Shown here: positions 45,307 to 56,995 of the stretch, one piece after another
How positions within the stretch are numbered: the first letter of the stretch is position 1
Layout of the letters: the number at the start of each line of letters is the position of its first letter
Source: Haematobia irritans
Taxonomy: Eukaryota > Arthropoda > Insecta > Diptera > Muscidae
DNA length: 64,000 nucleotides
Assembly: GCF_050003625.1 (NCBI RefSeq)
Contig: NC_134400.1
Coordinates: 193,717,726 to 193,781,725, forward strand
Direction: 5' to 3'
Position numbers and translations under genes: made by a program
Notes under the pieces: model-generated
Told to the model about the DNA's origin: nothing
Databases searched by the model: none
What the model saw: only the letters and a program-made list of their open reading frames with translations

Positions 45307-48300
45307 AATTATACCCTTCACCACTACTGTGGTACAGGGTATAATAAGTTTGTGCATTTGTATGTAACGCCAAGAAGGAGTAATCATAGACCAACCTTTT
45401 AGTATACGGATCGGCTTAGAATTAAATTCTGAGTCCATTTAGCGATGTCCGTCTGTCTGTCCGTCTGTCTGTCTGTCTGTTGATGTATTTTTGTGTGCAA
45501 AGTACAGCTCGCAGTTTTAGTCCGATTGTCCTAAAATTTGGTATAGGGTCCTGTTTCGGCTCAAAGACGATCCCTATTGATTTTGGAAAAAATCGGTTCA
45601 GATTTAGATATAGCTGCCATATATATTTTTCACCGATCTGGTCATAATTGGCGTGTATATCAACCGATCTTCCTCAAATTCCGTACATCGGAATATTTTA
45701 TGGGTCTCGAAAAACTTGCAAAATACCAGCCAAATCGGTTCAGATTTAGATATAGCTCTCATATATAGCTTTCGCCCGATTTACACTCATTTGCCCAAAG
45801 AGGCCAATTTTTAACTCCGATTTGGTTGAAATTTTGCACAGGGAGTAGAATTAGCATTGTAACTATGCGTGCCAAATTTGGTTGAAATCGGTTCAGATTT
45901 GGATATATCTCCCATATATAGCTTTCGCCCGATTTACACTCATATGACCACAGAGGCCAATTTTTAACTCCGATTTAGTTGAAATTTTGCACAGGGAGTA
46001 GAATTAGCATTGAAACTATGCATGCCAAATTTGGTTGAAATCGGTTCAGATTTGGGTATATGTCCCATATATAGCTTTCGCCCGATTTACACTCATATGA
46101 CCACAGAGGCCAATTTTTTGCTCCGATTTAGTTGAAATTTTGCACAGGGAGTAGAATTAGCATTGTAGCTATGCGTGCCAAATTTGGTTGAAATCGGTTC
46201 AGATTTATATATATCTCCCATATATAGCTTTCGCCCGATTTACACTCATATGACCACAGAGGCCAATTTTTAACTCCGATTTAGTTGAAATTTTGCACAG
46301 AGAGTAGAATTAGCATTGTTGCTATGCGTGCCAAATTTGGTTGAAATCGGTTCAGATTTAGATATAGCTCCCATATATATGTTTTTCTGATTTCGACAAA
46401 AATGGTCAAAATACCAACAATTTCCTTGTAAAATCGCCACTGCTTAGTCGCAAAGTTGTAAAAATGACTCAAATTTTCCTAAACTTCTAATACATATATA
46501 TCGAGCGATAAATCATAAATAAACTTTTGCAAAGTTTCCTTAAAATTGCTTCAGATTTAAATGTTTCCCATATTTATACCCTTCACCACTACTGTGGTAC
46601 AGGGTATAATAAGTTTGTGCATTTGTATGTAACGCCAAGAAGGAGTAATCATAGACCAACCTTTTAGTATACGGATCGGCTTAGAATTAAATTCTGAGTC
46701 GATTTAGCGATGTCCGTCTGTCTGTCTGTCCGTCTGTCTGTCCGTCTGTCTGTCCGTCTGTCTGTCCGTCTGTCTGTCCGTCTGTCTGTCTGTTGATGTA
46801 TTTTTGTGTGCAAAGTACAGCTCGCAGTTTTAGTCCGATTGTCCTAAAATTTGTTACAGGGTCCTGTTTCGGCTCAAAGACGATCCCTATTGATTTTGGA
46901 AAAAATCGGTTCAGATTTAGATATAGCTGCCATATATATTTTTCACCGATCTGGTCATAATTGACGTGTATATCAAGCGATCTTCCTCAAATTCCGTACA
47001 TCCGAATATTTTATGAGTCTCGAAAAACTTGCAAAATATCAGCAAAATCGGTTCAGATTTAGATATAGCTCCCATATATAACTTTCGCCCGATTTACACT
47101 CATTTGCCCACAGAGGCCAATTTTTTGCTCCGATTTAGTTGAAATTTTGCATAGGGAGTAGAATTAGCGTTGTAACTATGCGTGCCAAATTTGCTTGAAA
47201 TCGGTTCAGATTTGGATATATCTCCCATATAAAGCTTTCGCCCGATTTACACTCATATGACCACAGAGGCCAATTTTTAACTCCGATTTAGTTGAAATTT
47301 TGCACAGGGAGTAGAATTAGCATTGTAACTATGCGTGCCAAATTTGGTTGAAATCGGTTCAGATTTAGATATAGCTCCCATATATATGTTTTTCTGATTT
47401 CGACAAAAATGGTCAAAATACCAACATTTTCCTTGTAAAATCGCCACTGCTTAATCGAAAAGTTGTAAAAATGGCTCTAATTTTCCTAAACTTCTAATAC
47501 ATATATATCGAGCGATAAATCATAAATAAACTTTTTCGTAGTTTCCTTAAAATTGCTTCAGATTTAAACGTTTCCCATATTTTTATACCCTTCACCACTA
47601 CTGTGGTACAGGGTATAATAAGTTTGTGCATTTGTATGTAACGCCAAGAAGGAGTAATCATAGACCAACCTTTTAGTATACGGATCGGCTTAGAATAAAA
47701 TTCTAAGTCGATTTAGCGATGTCCGTCTGTCTGTCTGTCTGTCCGTCTGTCTGTCCGTCTGTCTGTCTGTCTGTTGATGTATTTTTGTGTGCAAAGTACA
47801 GCTCGCAGTTTTTGTCCGATTGTTCTAAAATTTGGTATAGGGTCCTGTTTCGGCTCAAAGACGATCCCTATTGATTTTGGAAAAAATCGGTTCAGATTTA
47901 GATATAGCTGCCATATATATTTTTCACCGATCTGGTCATAATTGGCGTGTATATCAACCGATCTTCCTCAAATTCCGTACATCCGAATATTTTATGAGTC
48001 TCGAAAAACTTGAAAATATCAGCAAAATCGGTTCAGATTTAGATATAGCTCCCATATATAGCTTTCGCCCGATTTACACTCATTTGCCCACAGAGGCCAA
48101 TTTTTAACTCCGATGTAGTTGAAATTTTGCATAGGGAGTAGAATTAGCATTGTTACTATGCGTGCCAAATTTGGTTGAAATCGGTTCAGATTTAGATATA
48201 TCTCCCATATATAGCTTTCGCCCGATTTACACTCATATGACCACAGAGGCCAATTTTTTGCTCCGATTTAGTTGAAATTTTGCACAGGGAGTAGAATTAG

Positions 48301-49115
48301 CATTGTTGCTATGCGTGCCAAATTTGGTTGAAATCGGTTCAGATTTAGATATATCTCCCATATATAGCTTTCGCCCGATTTACACTCATATGACCACAGA
48401 GGCCAATATTTAACTCCGATTTAGTTGAAATTTTGCACAGGGAGTAGAATTAGCATTGTTGCTATGCGTGCCAAATTTGGTTGAAATCGGTTCAGATTTA
48501 GATATATCTCCCATATATAGCTTTCGCCCGATTTACACTCATATGACCACAGAGGCCAATATTTAACTCCGATTTAGTTGAAATTTTGCATAGAGAGTAG
48601 AATTAGCATTGTTGCTATGCGTGCCAAATTTGGTTGAAATCGGTTCAGATTTAGATATAGCTCCCATATATATGTTTTTCTGATTTCGACAAAAATGGTC
48701 AAAATACCAACAATTTCCTTGTAAAATCGCCACTGCTTAGTCGCAAAGTTGTAAAAATGACTCTAATTTTCCTAAACTTCTAATACATATATATCGAGCG
48801 ATAAATCATAAATAAACTTTTGCAAAGTTTCCTTAAAATTGCTTCAGATTTAAATGTTTCCCATATTTTTTTTACTAACATTGTGTTCCACCCTAGTGCA
48901 TTAGCCGACTTAAATTTTGAGTCTATAGATTTTGTAGAAGTCTATCAAATTCTTCCAGATCGAGTGATATTTAAATGTATGTATTTGGGACAAACCTTTA
49001 TATATAGCCCCCAACACATTTGACGGATGTGATATGGTATCGAAAATTTAGATCTACAAAGTGGTGCAGGGTATAATATAGTCGGCCCCGCCCGACTTTA
49101 GACTTTCCTTACTGG
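45307..49115 (-). mobile_element. Three DLE-U/A units in a head-to-tail array
   Basis: The hairpin ends TACCCTTCACCACTACTGTGG begin at 45313, 46576 and 47586, each followed by GTATGTAACGCCAAGAAGGA, a (GTCY)n tract, a U segment (CACCGATCTGGTCATAATTG), A-type 153-bp units and the left arm to GTTTCCCATATT. Units 1 and 2 stop there and the next hairpin starts within a few bases; only unit 3 continues into the start end (48875-49115). Unit 1 has about two more 153-bp repeats than unit 2, which explains most of the length difference (about 1,267 versus 1,010 bp). Confidence 0.9.
46712..46797. repeat. (GTCY)n microsatellite, longest in window
   Basis: Repeats of CCGTCTGTCTGT for about 85 bp in the middle unit of the array. 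The equivalent tracts in the neighbouring units are about 33 and 50 bp, so the length varies between otherwise similar units. Confidence 0.95.
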
Positions 49116-49366
49116 TTTTTTACTAACATTGTGTTCCACCCTAGTGCATTAGCCGACTTAAATTTTGAGTCTATAGATTTTGTAGAAGTCTTTCAAATTC
49201 TTCCAGATCGAGTGATATTTAAATGTATGTATTTGGGACAAACCTTTATATATAGCCCCAAACACATTTGGTGGATGTGATATGGTATCGAAAATTTAAA
49301 TCTACAAAGTGGTGCAGGGTATAATATAGTCGGCCCCGTCCGACTTTAGACTTTCCTTACTGGTTC
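49116..49366 (-). mobile_element. Extra DLE-A start-end module
   Basis: A second copy of the terminal 250 bp (ACTAACATTGTGTTCCACCC to GACTTTAGACTTTCCTTACTGG) placed directly after the first, in the same orientation. It shares the CTGG ending and the AAATTCTTCCAGATCGAG variant with its neighbour but has its own changes (TTTGGTGGATGTG, CCCCGTCCGACT). Confidence 0.9.
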
Positions 49367-49387
49367 ATATTAAGTAAGTTTTTTTTT

Positions 49388-50474
49388 ATACCCTCCACAA
49401 TAGGATGGGGGGTATATTAACTTTGTCATTCCGCTTATAGCACATCAAAATATTGCTCTAAGACCCAATAAAGTATATATATTCTGGGTCGTGGTGAAAT
49501 TCTGAGTCGATCTGAGCATGTCCGTCCGTCCGTCAGTCTGTTGAAATCACGCTAACTTCCGAACGAAACAAGCTATCTACTTGAAACTTGGCACAAGTAG
49601 TTGCTATTGATGTAGGTCGGATGGTATTGCAAATGGGCCATATCGGTCCACTTTTACGTATAGCCCCCATATAAACGGACCCCCAGATTTGGCTTGTGGA
49701 GCCTCTAAGAGTAGCATATTTCATCCGATCTGGCTGAAATTTTGTACATGACGTAAGTATATGTTCTCTAGCAACCATGCACAAATTGGTCCATATCGGT
49801 CCATAATTATATATAGCCCCCATATAAACCTATCCCCAGATTTGAACTTCGGAACCTCTTAGAGGAGCAAAATTCATCCGATACGGTTAAAATTTGGTAC
49901 GTGGTGTTAGTATATGGTCTCTAACAACCATGCAAAAATTAGTCCACATCGCTCCATAATTATATATAGCCCCCATATAAACCTACCGCAAGATTTGAAC
50001 TTCGGAACCTCAAAGAGAAACAAATTTCATCCGATCCGCCTGAAATTTGGTATATAATGTTGGTACATTGTCTCTAACAACCATGCAAAAATTGGTCCAC
50101 ATCGGTCCATAATTATATATAGCCCCCATATAAACCGATCCCCAGATTTGGCTTGTGGAGCCTCAAAGAGTAGCAAATTTCATCCGATCCGCCTGAAATT
50201 TGGTACATAATGTTGGTACATTGTCTCTAACAACCATGCAAAAATTAGTCCACATCGGTGCATAATTATATATAGCCCCCATATAAAACATTCTCCAGAT
50301 TTGACCTCCGGAGCCTTTTGGAGGAGCAAAATTCATCCGATCCGCTTCAAATTTGGAACTTGATGTTAGTATATGGCCGCTAACAACCATATCAAAATTG
50401 TTCCATATCGGTCTATAGTTATATATAGCCGATCTCCAATCACACAAAAATTGGTCCATATCGGTTCATAATCA
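49388..50474 (-). mobile_element. DLE-T, start end missing
   Basis: Hairpin end TACCCTCCACAATAGGATGG, CATGTCCGTCCGTCCGTCAG, then about six 153-bp units. Two units near 50040 and 50200 share AATTTGGTA(T/C)ATAATGTTGG and TACATTGTCTC, a recent local duplication. The copy ends at TTCATAATCATG without the T start. Confidence 0.85.
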
Positions 50475-50499
50475 TGATTGCCACTCGAGTCAAAAATAA

Positions 50500-50720
50500 T
50501 TTACCAAAATTTTATTTCTATTGAAAATTTTGTCAAAATATTATTTCTACAGAAAACTATGTCAAAATTTTATTTCTATAGAAAATTTTGTCAAAATTTT
50601 ATTTCTTTGAAAATTTTGTCAAAATTTTATTTCTATAGAAAATTTTGTCAACATTTTACGTCTATAGAAATTTTTTCAAAATTTTATTTCTATAGAAAAT
50701 TTTGTCAAAATTGTATTTCT
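50500..50720 (+). repeat. 29-bp satellite array, block 6
   Basis: Seven to eight units in the block 1 orientation (frame 50478-50738 is an artefact of the repeat). MITE5 cuts it at a TA. Confidence 0.9.
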
Positions 50721-50721
50721 A

Positions 50722-51212
50722 CACTGAAAAAACAGTGAACCCAGAAGGAAAGAAAATTTTAGTTAGTTTTAGAAAAAATATATTAATTTTAGAAAATTTT
50801 AACTAAACTGTATTAGAAACGGAGATGTCACGCCGATTTCACAAAATTAAGTAAATAATTTTCGATAAATTCAAGAAAATTTATTAGACATAATTCATTT
50901 TTTTCACTATTTAAAGAAAATTTCGAAGTTTGAAGGAAAAAATTGGAGTTAAAAATTGCAAAAATGTCTTTAGTACCATACGAAGCTCATGATGGGCTCA
51001 TTACTGGTAAAATTTACAAATTTTAAGAAATTCTGAACTATTTTGTGAGAGACCCGAATTTAGTTAATCTTTATGCTTCATTTGTGTATCGCTTTTTTCT
51101 CTATTTTAGTTATTTTAACTAACGTACACAGAAAATTATTAACGTTATGGAAACTTTCTTAAAACGTAAAAATTCCATGAACTTAAATTGAATTAAATCA
51201 GCTTTAGTGAAA
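50722..51212 (+). mobile_element. MITE5, left end present
   Basis: TA (50720-50721) precedes CACTGAAAAAACAGTGAACCC. The interior has GATGTCACGCCGATTTCACA, ATACGAAGCTCATGATGGG and CTGAACTATTTTGTGAGAGA. It stops at GCTTTAGTGAAATAAG, short of the inverted end seen at 44855-44877, where a DLE-T end begins. Confidence 0.7.
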
Positions 51213-51255
51213 TAAGTTTCGGCCTGGCCGAACTTAAGGCCGTATATACTTGTTG
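51213..51255 (-). mobile_element. DLE-T terminal hairpin, solo
   Basis: TTTCGGCCTGGCCGAACTTA and GGCCGTATATACTTG: only about 40 bp of the T start end, between MITE5 and a DLE-U. Confidence 0.8.
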
Positions 51256-51268
51256 TTTCTTTTTTTTT

Positions 51269-52494
51269 ATACCCTTCACTACTACTGTGGTACAGGGTAT
51301 AATAAGTTTGTGCATTTGTATGTAACGCCAAGAAGGAGTAATCATAGACCAACCTTTTAGTATACGGATCGGCTTAGAATTAAATTCTGAGTCGATTTAG
51401 CGATGTCCGTCTGTCTGTCTGTCCGACTGTCTGTCTGTCCGTCTGTCTGTCTGTCTGTCTGTTGATGTATTTTTGTGTGCAAAGTACAGCTCGCAGTTTT
51501 AGTCCGATTGTCCTAAAATTTGGTATAGGGTTCTGTTTCGGCTTAAAGACGATCCCTATTGATTTTGGAAAAAAATCGGTTCAGATTTAGATATAGCTGT
51601 CATATATATTTTTCACCGATCTGGTCATAATTGGCATGTATATCAACCGATCTTTCTCAAATTCCGTACATCCGAATATTTTATGAGTCTCGAAAAACTT
51701 GCCAAATATCAGCAAAATCGGTTCAGATTTACATATAGCTCCCATATATAGCTTTCGCCCGATTTACACTCATTTGCCCACGGAGGTCAATTTTTTGCTC
51801 CGATTTAGTTGAAATTTTGCATAGGGAGTAGAATTAGCGTTGTAACTATGCGTGCCAAATTTGCTTGAAATCGGTTCAGATTTGGATATATCTCCCATAT
51901 AAAGCTTTCGCCCGATTTACACTCATATGACCACAGAGGCCAATTTTTAACTCCGATTTAGTTGAAATTTTGCACAGGGAGTAGAATTAGCATTGTAGCT
52001 ATGCGTGCCAAATTTGGTTGAAATCGGTTCAGATTTAGATATAGCTCCCATATATATGTTTTTCTGATTTCGACAAAAATGGTCAAAATACCAACATTTT
52101 CCTTGTAAAATCGCCACTGCTTAGTCGAAAAGTTGTAAAAATGACTCTAATTTTCCTAAACTTCTAATACATATATATCGAGCCATAAATCATAAATAAA
52201 CTTTTTCGAAGTTTCCTTCAAATTGCTTCAGATTTAAACGTTTCCCATATTTTTTACTAACATTGTGTTCCACCCTAGTGCATTAGCCGACTTAAATTTT
52301 GAGTCTATAGGTTTTGTAGAAGTCTATCAAATTCTTCCAGATCGAGTGATATTTAAATGTATGTATTTGGGACAAACCTTTATATATAGCCCCAACACAT
52401 TTGACGGATGTGATATGGTATCGAAAATTTAGATCTACAAAGTGGTGCAGGGTATAATAAAGTCGGCCCCGCCCGACTTTAGACTTTCCTTACT
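51269..52494 (-). mobile_element. DLE-U/A composite copy
   Basis: Hairpin TACCCTTCACTACTACTGTGG, a (GTCY)n tract at 51405-51463, U segment, two A-type units and the full start end. It is nearly colinear with units 2 and 3 of the array at 46574-49115 and shares details such as TTGCTTGAAATCGG and CCATATAAAGCTTTCGCCC with unit 2. Confidence 0.9.
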
Positions 52495-52747
52495 GGTTTT
52501 TAACTAAAATTGTGTTCCACCCTAGTGCATTAGCCAACTTAAATTTTGAGTCTATAGATTTTGTAAAAGTCTATCATATTCTGTCCAAATCGAGTGATAT
52601 TTAAATGTATGTAGTTGGGACAAACCTTTATATATAGCCCCCAACACATTTGACGGATGTGATATGGTATCGGAAATTTAGATCTACAAAGTGGTGCAGG
52701 GTATAATATAGTCGACCCCGCCCGACTTTAGACTTTCCTTACTTGTT
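52495..52747 (-). mobile_element. Extra DLE-A start-end module
   Basis: A second 250-bp terminal module directly follows the first, as at 49116-49366. It carries GTCCAAATCGAGTGATATTT and CGACCCCGCCCGACT, and ends CTTACTTG rather than CTTACTGG, so it is not a copy of its neighbour made in the same event as the other pair. Confidence 0.9.
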
Positions 52748-53331
52748 TAATGTTGCAAACGACATGAGAAATCCAGTATGCCCCCTTGTGTAGTGTGGAG
52801 AGTAAAAATTGAATAAAATGTCAATCAAAATTATGATTTACAACACATTGACATGTTGATCTCACTCTAATTTATGACTGCCTTTAAGCATTTGGATAAT
52901 TTGTAACACAGACATTTATCTGTCGTCTGTTGATTTAATTTATGCGAGAAGCCAGAACATTGCACAACAAAGTCCGTTTGAATGCCCTAGGCATAATAAA
53001 AAATTTTTTGATTTGAAATTTTTATAAAAAATTGATATAAAGCATCATTTAGGTTTTAAATTTATTCATAATGGAGTGCAAACGCAATATTTTTTGTAAC
53101 TTTTTGAAAAGGTGACTTTTCAATGTTTCGAATTTGGGCTCGGCTATAAAAAGGAGGTCCCTTGTCATTGAGATAATCGTCCTACTATTAATGAAACCAA
53201 AGTTTTTCAACTTTCTTTTAATGAAAATGTCTTCTCTTAAAAGTAATTCTGAAATTAATTTTTTTATAAATTTTGTATCCTAAAAATTGGGAGTCATCGT
53301 GGTGTAATGGCTAGCATATGGTGGCTCCCAC
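52748..53331. other. Unique DNA with two SINE scraps
   Basis: No gene seen. At 53137-53178 GGCTCGGCTATAAAAAGGAG and CCCTTGTCATTGAG match the SINE body; at 53290-53331 the SINE head GTGGTGTAATGGCTAGCAT is followed by an inverted head end, TGGTGGCTCCC. Confidence 0.55.
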
Positions 53332-53486
53332 TGAAAACATTGAAATTTTTCAGGAAAATCAGGAAAATTTTGGTTACGTTTAAACAAAATTTTAACTAAA
53401 CTATATAAAAACGCAGATACCACGGCGATTTCACAAAGTAGGTAAATACGTTTCGACAAATTCGAAAAAATTAATAAGACGTAATT
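53332..53486 (+). mobile_element. MITE5 fragment, left part
   Basis: CACTGAAAACATTG start, then AACTAAACTATATAAAAACG, CACGGCGATTTCACAAAGTA and TTAATAAGACGTAATTA parallel 50722-50905. The right part is cut by a DLE-A. Confidence 0.65.
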
Positions 53487-56262
53487 ATTATACCCTGCGA
53501 CACACTGTGGCGCAGGGTATTATACGTTAGTGAATATGTTTGCAACACCCAGAAGGAGACGAGATAGACACATGGTGTCTTTGGCAATAATGCTCAGGGT
53601 AGGTTCCTGAGTCGATCTAGCCATGTCCGTCTGTCTGTCTGTGAACACATTTTTGTGATCAAAGTCTAGGTCGCAGTTTAAGTCCAATCGCCTTCTAATT
53701 TGGCACTAAATCCTGTTTTGGGTCAGAATAGAATCCTATTTATTTTGGAAGAAATCGGTTCAGATTTAGATATAGCTCCCATATATATCTTTCGCCCGAT
53801 ATGCACTTATATGGACCCAGAAGCCAGAGTTTTACCCTAATTTGCTTGAAATTTTGGACCAGGAGAACTATAAGTACTATAGTAAGGTGTGCCAAATTTG
53901 ATTCAAATCGGTTCAGATTAAGATATAGCTCTCATATATATCTTTCGCCCGATATATTCTATGGCCCTAGAAGCAAGAGTTTTACCCCAATTTGGTTTGA
54001 ACCAGGAGTACAATTAGTAGTATTGTCAAGTGTGCACATTTGATTGAAATTGGTTCAGATTTTGATATAGCTACCATATATCTTTCGCCCGATATGGACT
54101 AATAGGTCCTAAAAGCCAGAGTTTTGGCCCAATTTGTAGTAGATTTAGCATTGTAGCTATGCGTGCCAAATTTGGTTGAAATCGATTCAGATTTAGATAT
54201 AACTCCCATATATATCTTTCGCCCGATATGCACTTATGTGGACCCAGAAGCCAGAGTTTTATCCCGATTAGCTTGAAATTTTGCACAAGTAGTACAATTG
54301 GTAGTATAGTCATGTGTGCCAAATTTGATTGAAATCGGCTCAGATTTAGATATAGCTTCGATATATGTCTTTAGCCCGATATGGATTTATATGGACCCAG
54401 AAGCCAGAGTTTTGGCCAAATTTGGTTGAAATTTTGCACAAGGAGTACAATTAGTAGTATAATCATGTGTGCCAAATTTTATTGAAATCGGTTCAGATTG
54501 AGATATAGCTCTCATATATATCTTCCGCCCGATATATTCTACGGCCCTAGAAGCAAGAGTTTTAGCCCAATTTGGTTGAAATTTTGCACCAGGAGTACAA
54601 TTGGTAGTGTAGTCAAGTGTGCCAAATTTTATTGAAATCGGTTTAGATTTAGATATAGCTCCCATATATATCGTTCGCCCGATTTACACTCATATGACAA
54701 CAGTGGCCAATCTTTCACTCCGATTTCATTGAAATTTTGCACAGTAAGTAAAATTAGCGATGTAGCTATGCGTACCAAATTTGGTTGAAATCGGTTCAGA
54801 TTTAGATATATCTCTCATATATAGCTTTCGCCCGATTTACACTCATATGACCACAGAGGCCAATTTTTAACTCCGATTTACTTGAAATTTTGCACAGGGA
54901 GTAGAATTAGCATTGTAGCTGTTCGTGCCAAATTTGGTTGAAATCGGTTCAGATTTAGATATAGCTCCCATATATATGTTTTTCCGATTTCGACATAAAT
55001 GGGCAAAATACCAACATTTTCCTTGTTAAATCGCCACTGCTTAGTCGAAAAGTTGTAAAAATGACTCTAATTTTCCCAAGCTTCTAATACATATATATCG
55101 AGCGATAAATCATAAATAAACTTTTGCTACGTTTCCTTAAAATTGCTTCAGATTTAAATGTTTCCCATATTTATACCCTGCGCCACACTGTGGAACAGGG
55201 TATTATAAGTTAATGCATATGTTTGTAACACCCAGAAGGAGACTAGATAGACACATGGTGTCTTTGGCAATAATACTCAGGGTGGGTCTCTGAGTCGATA
55301 TAACCATGTCCGTCCGTCCGACCGTCCGTCCGTCCGTCTGTCTGTGAACACATTTTTGTGATCAAAGTCTAGGTCGCAATTTAAGTCCAATCGCCCTCAA
55401 ATTTGCACATGTTCCTGATTTGGGTCAGAATAGAACCCTATTGATTTTTGAAGAAATCGGTTCAGATTTAGGTATATATATATCTTTCGCCCGATATGCA
55501 TTAATATGGACCCAGCAGCCAGAGTTTTATACCGATTTGCTTGAAATTTTGTACAAACATAACAATTAGTCGTATAGTCAAGTGTGCAAAATTTGATTGA
55601 AATCGGTTCAGATTTAGATATAGCTTCCATATATATCTTTCGCCCGATATGGACTTATAAGGCCCCAGAAGCCAGATTTTTGGCCGAATTTGGTTGAAAT
55701 TATGCACTAGGAGTACAATTAGTAGTGCAGTTTAGTGTGCAAAATTTGATTGAAATCGGTTCAGATTTAGATATAGCTCCCATATATATCTTTCGGACTA
55801 ATATGGTTCTAATAGCCAGAGTTTTGGCCCAATTTGGTTGAAATTTTGCACAGGGAGTAGATTTAGCATTGTAGCTATGCGTGCCAAATTTGGTTGGTTT
55901 GGTTATACCGATTTGCTTGAAATTTTGTACAAACATAACAATTAGTCGTATAGTCAAGTGTGCAAAATTTGATTGAAATCGGTTCAGATTTAGATATAGC
56001 TCCCATATATAACTTTCCCCCGATTTACACTCATATGACCACAGAGGCCAATTTTTTTCTCCGATTTAGTTGAAATTTTGCACAGGGAGTAAAATTAGCA
56101 TTGTAGCTATGCGTGCCAAATTTAATTGAAACCGGTTCAGATTTAGATATAGCTCCCATATATATGTTTTTCTGATTTCCTTGTAAAATCGCCACTGCTT
56201 AGTCGAAAAGTTGTAAAAATGACTCTAATTTGCCTAAACTTCTAATACATACCCTACGATAT
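53487..56262 (-). mobile_element. Two DLE-A units joined head to tail
   Basis: Hairpins TACCCTGCGACACACTGTGG at 53492 and TACCCTGCGCCACACTGTGG at 55181, both followed by TTTG(C/T)AACACCCAGAAGGAGAC and GTCCGTC tracts (53625, 55307-55345). Unit 1 stops at GTTTCCCATATT, as in the array at 45.3 kb. Unit 2 fades at CTTCTAATACATACCC (56262) before any start end. Minus frames 54071-54322, 54387-54665, 55397-55630, 55501-55707 and 55700-55957 are frames through the units. Confidence 0.87.
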
Positions 56263-56995
56263 ATATTTTGTTTAATTGGAAATATAGAACATATTGTCCA
56301 TATTGTCAAATTAGTAATCATTTTGCCAGTTCTGCAGAGGTCAAGAAAACACCCATCGTTAAGCTGTTGAGATAAGAATTTGAATTTTATGCTTTTGCTT
56401 CATAAATTGGTCCAGCATAGTCAACAGTTACAGTAGACAAATAAATATACCAATGGCATTTGTTACACCAAACTGAACCAATAATGTCAAATTTTAATAA
56501 AAATCTTAATAGGCAGCTGAAAATCTTATGAAGAAATATATGAGTTGGTTGTGGCATGGCAAATGTTGATAAATTTTGTATTTTTGTTCTCTGCTAGAGG
56601 CTTAAAATTGACAATTAAGTGAAAGGATTTCAATGCTGATAGATCTACTAACAAAAAAGTCAATCCAATTAAATGGTAGCAAATTATAGACACCCATTTG
56701 ATTTGAGGGTTTTGTGATTGACAAAACGTTTATGGCTTAACATACTCGTATATAGTCTTAACATAGAATTTTATTGTAAACTGTAAATACATATTTTTTC
56801 GCATGAATATTTGTTTGTTGATGTAATCTTGAATTCATGTGTGCATATTTAATTACTATATATACATAAAATAGTTTAAAATTACTATCATTGCAATACG
56901 ATAAAATAAATATTTCGATGGGGTTGACAGTCACCAATTTGTCTATAAATAGACATTTTGTAATTCTTCATGGATAATCATTGTACAATTTGACA
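56263..56995. other. Unique AT-rich DNA, no gene seen
   Basis: No repeat family recognised and no frame above background. Confidence 0.5.

Noticed and set aside
45470..47775. Array of short spaced repeats that could suggest a CRISPR
   Set aside because: The (GTCY)n tracts and 153-bp units are microsatellites and central tandem repeats of DINE-like elements in a fly; no spacers of uniform length and no cas genes.
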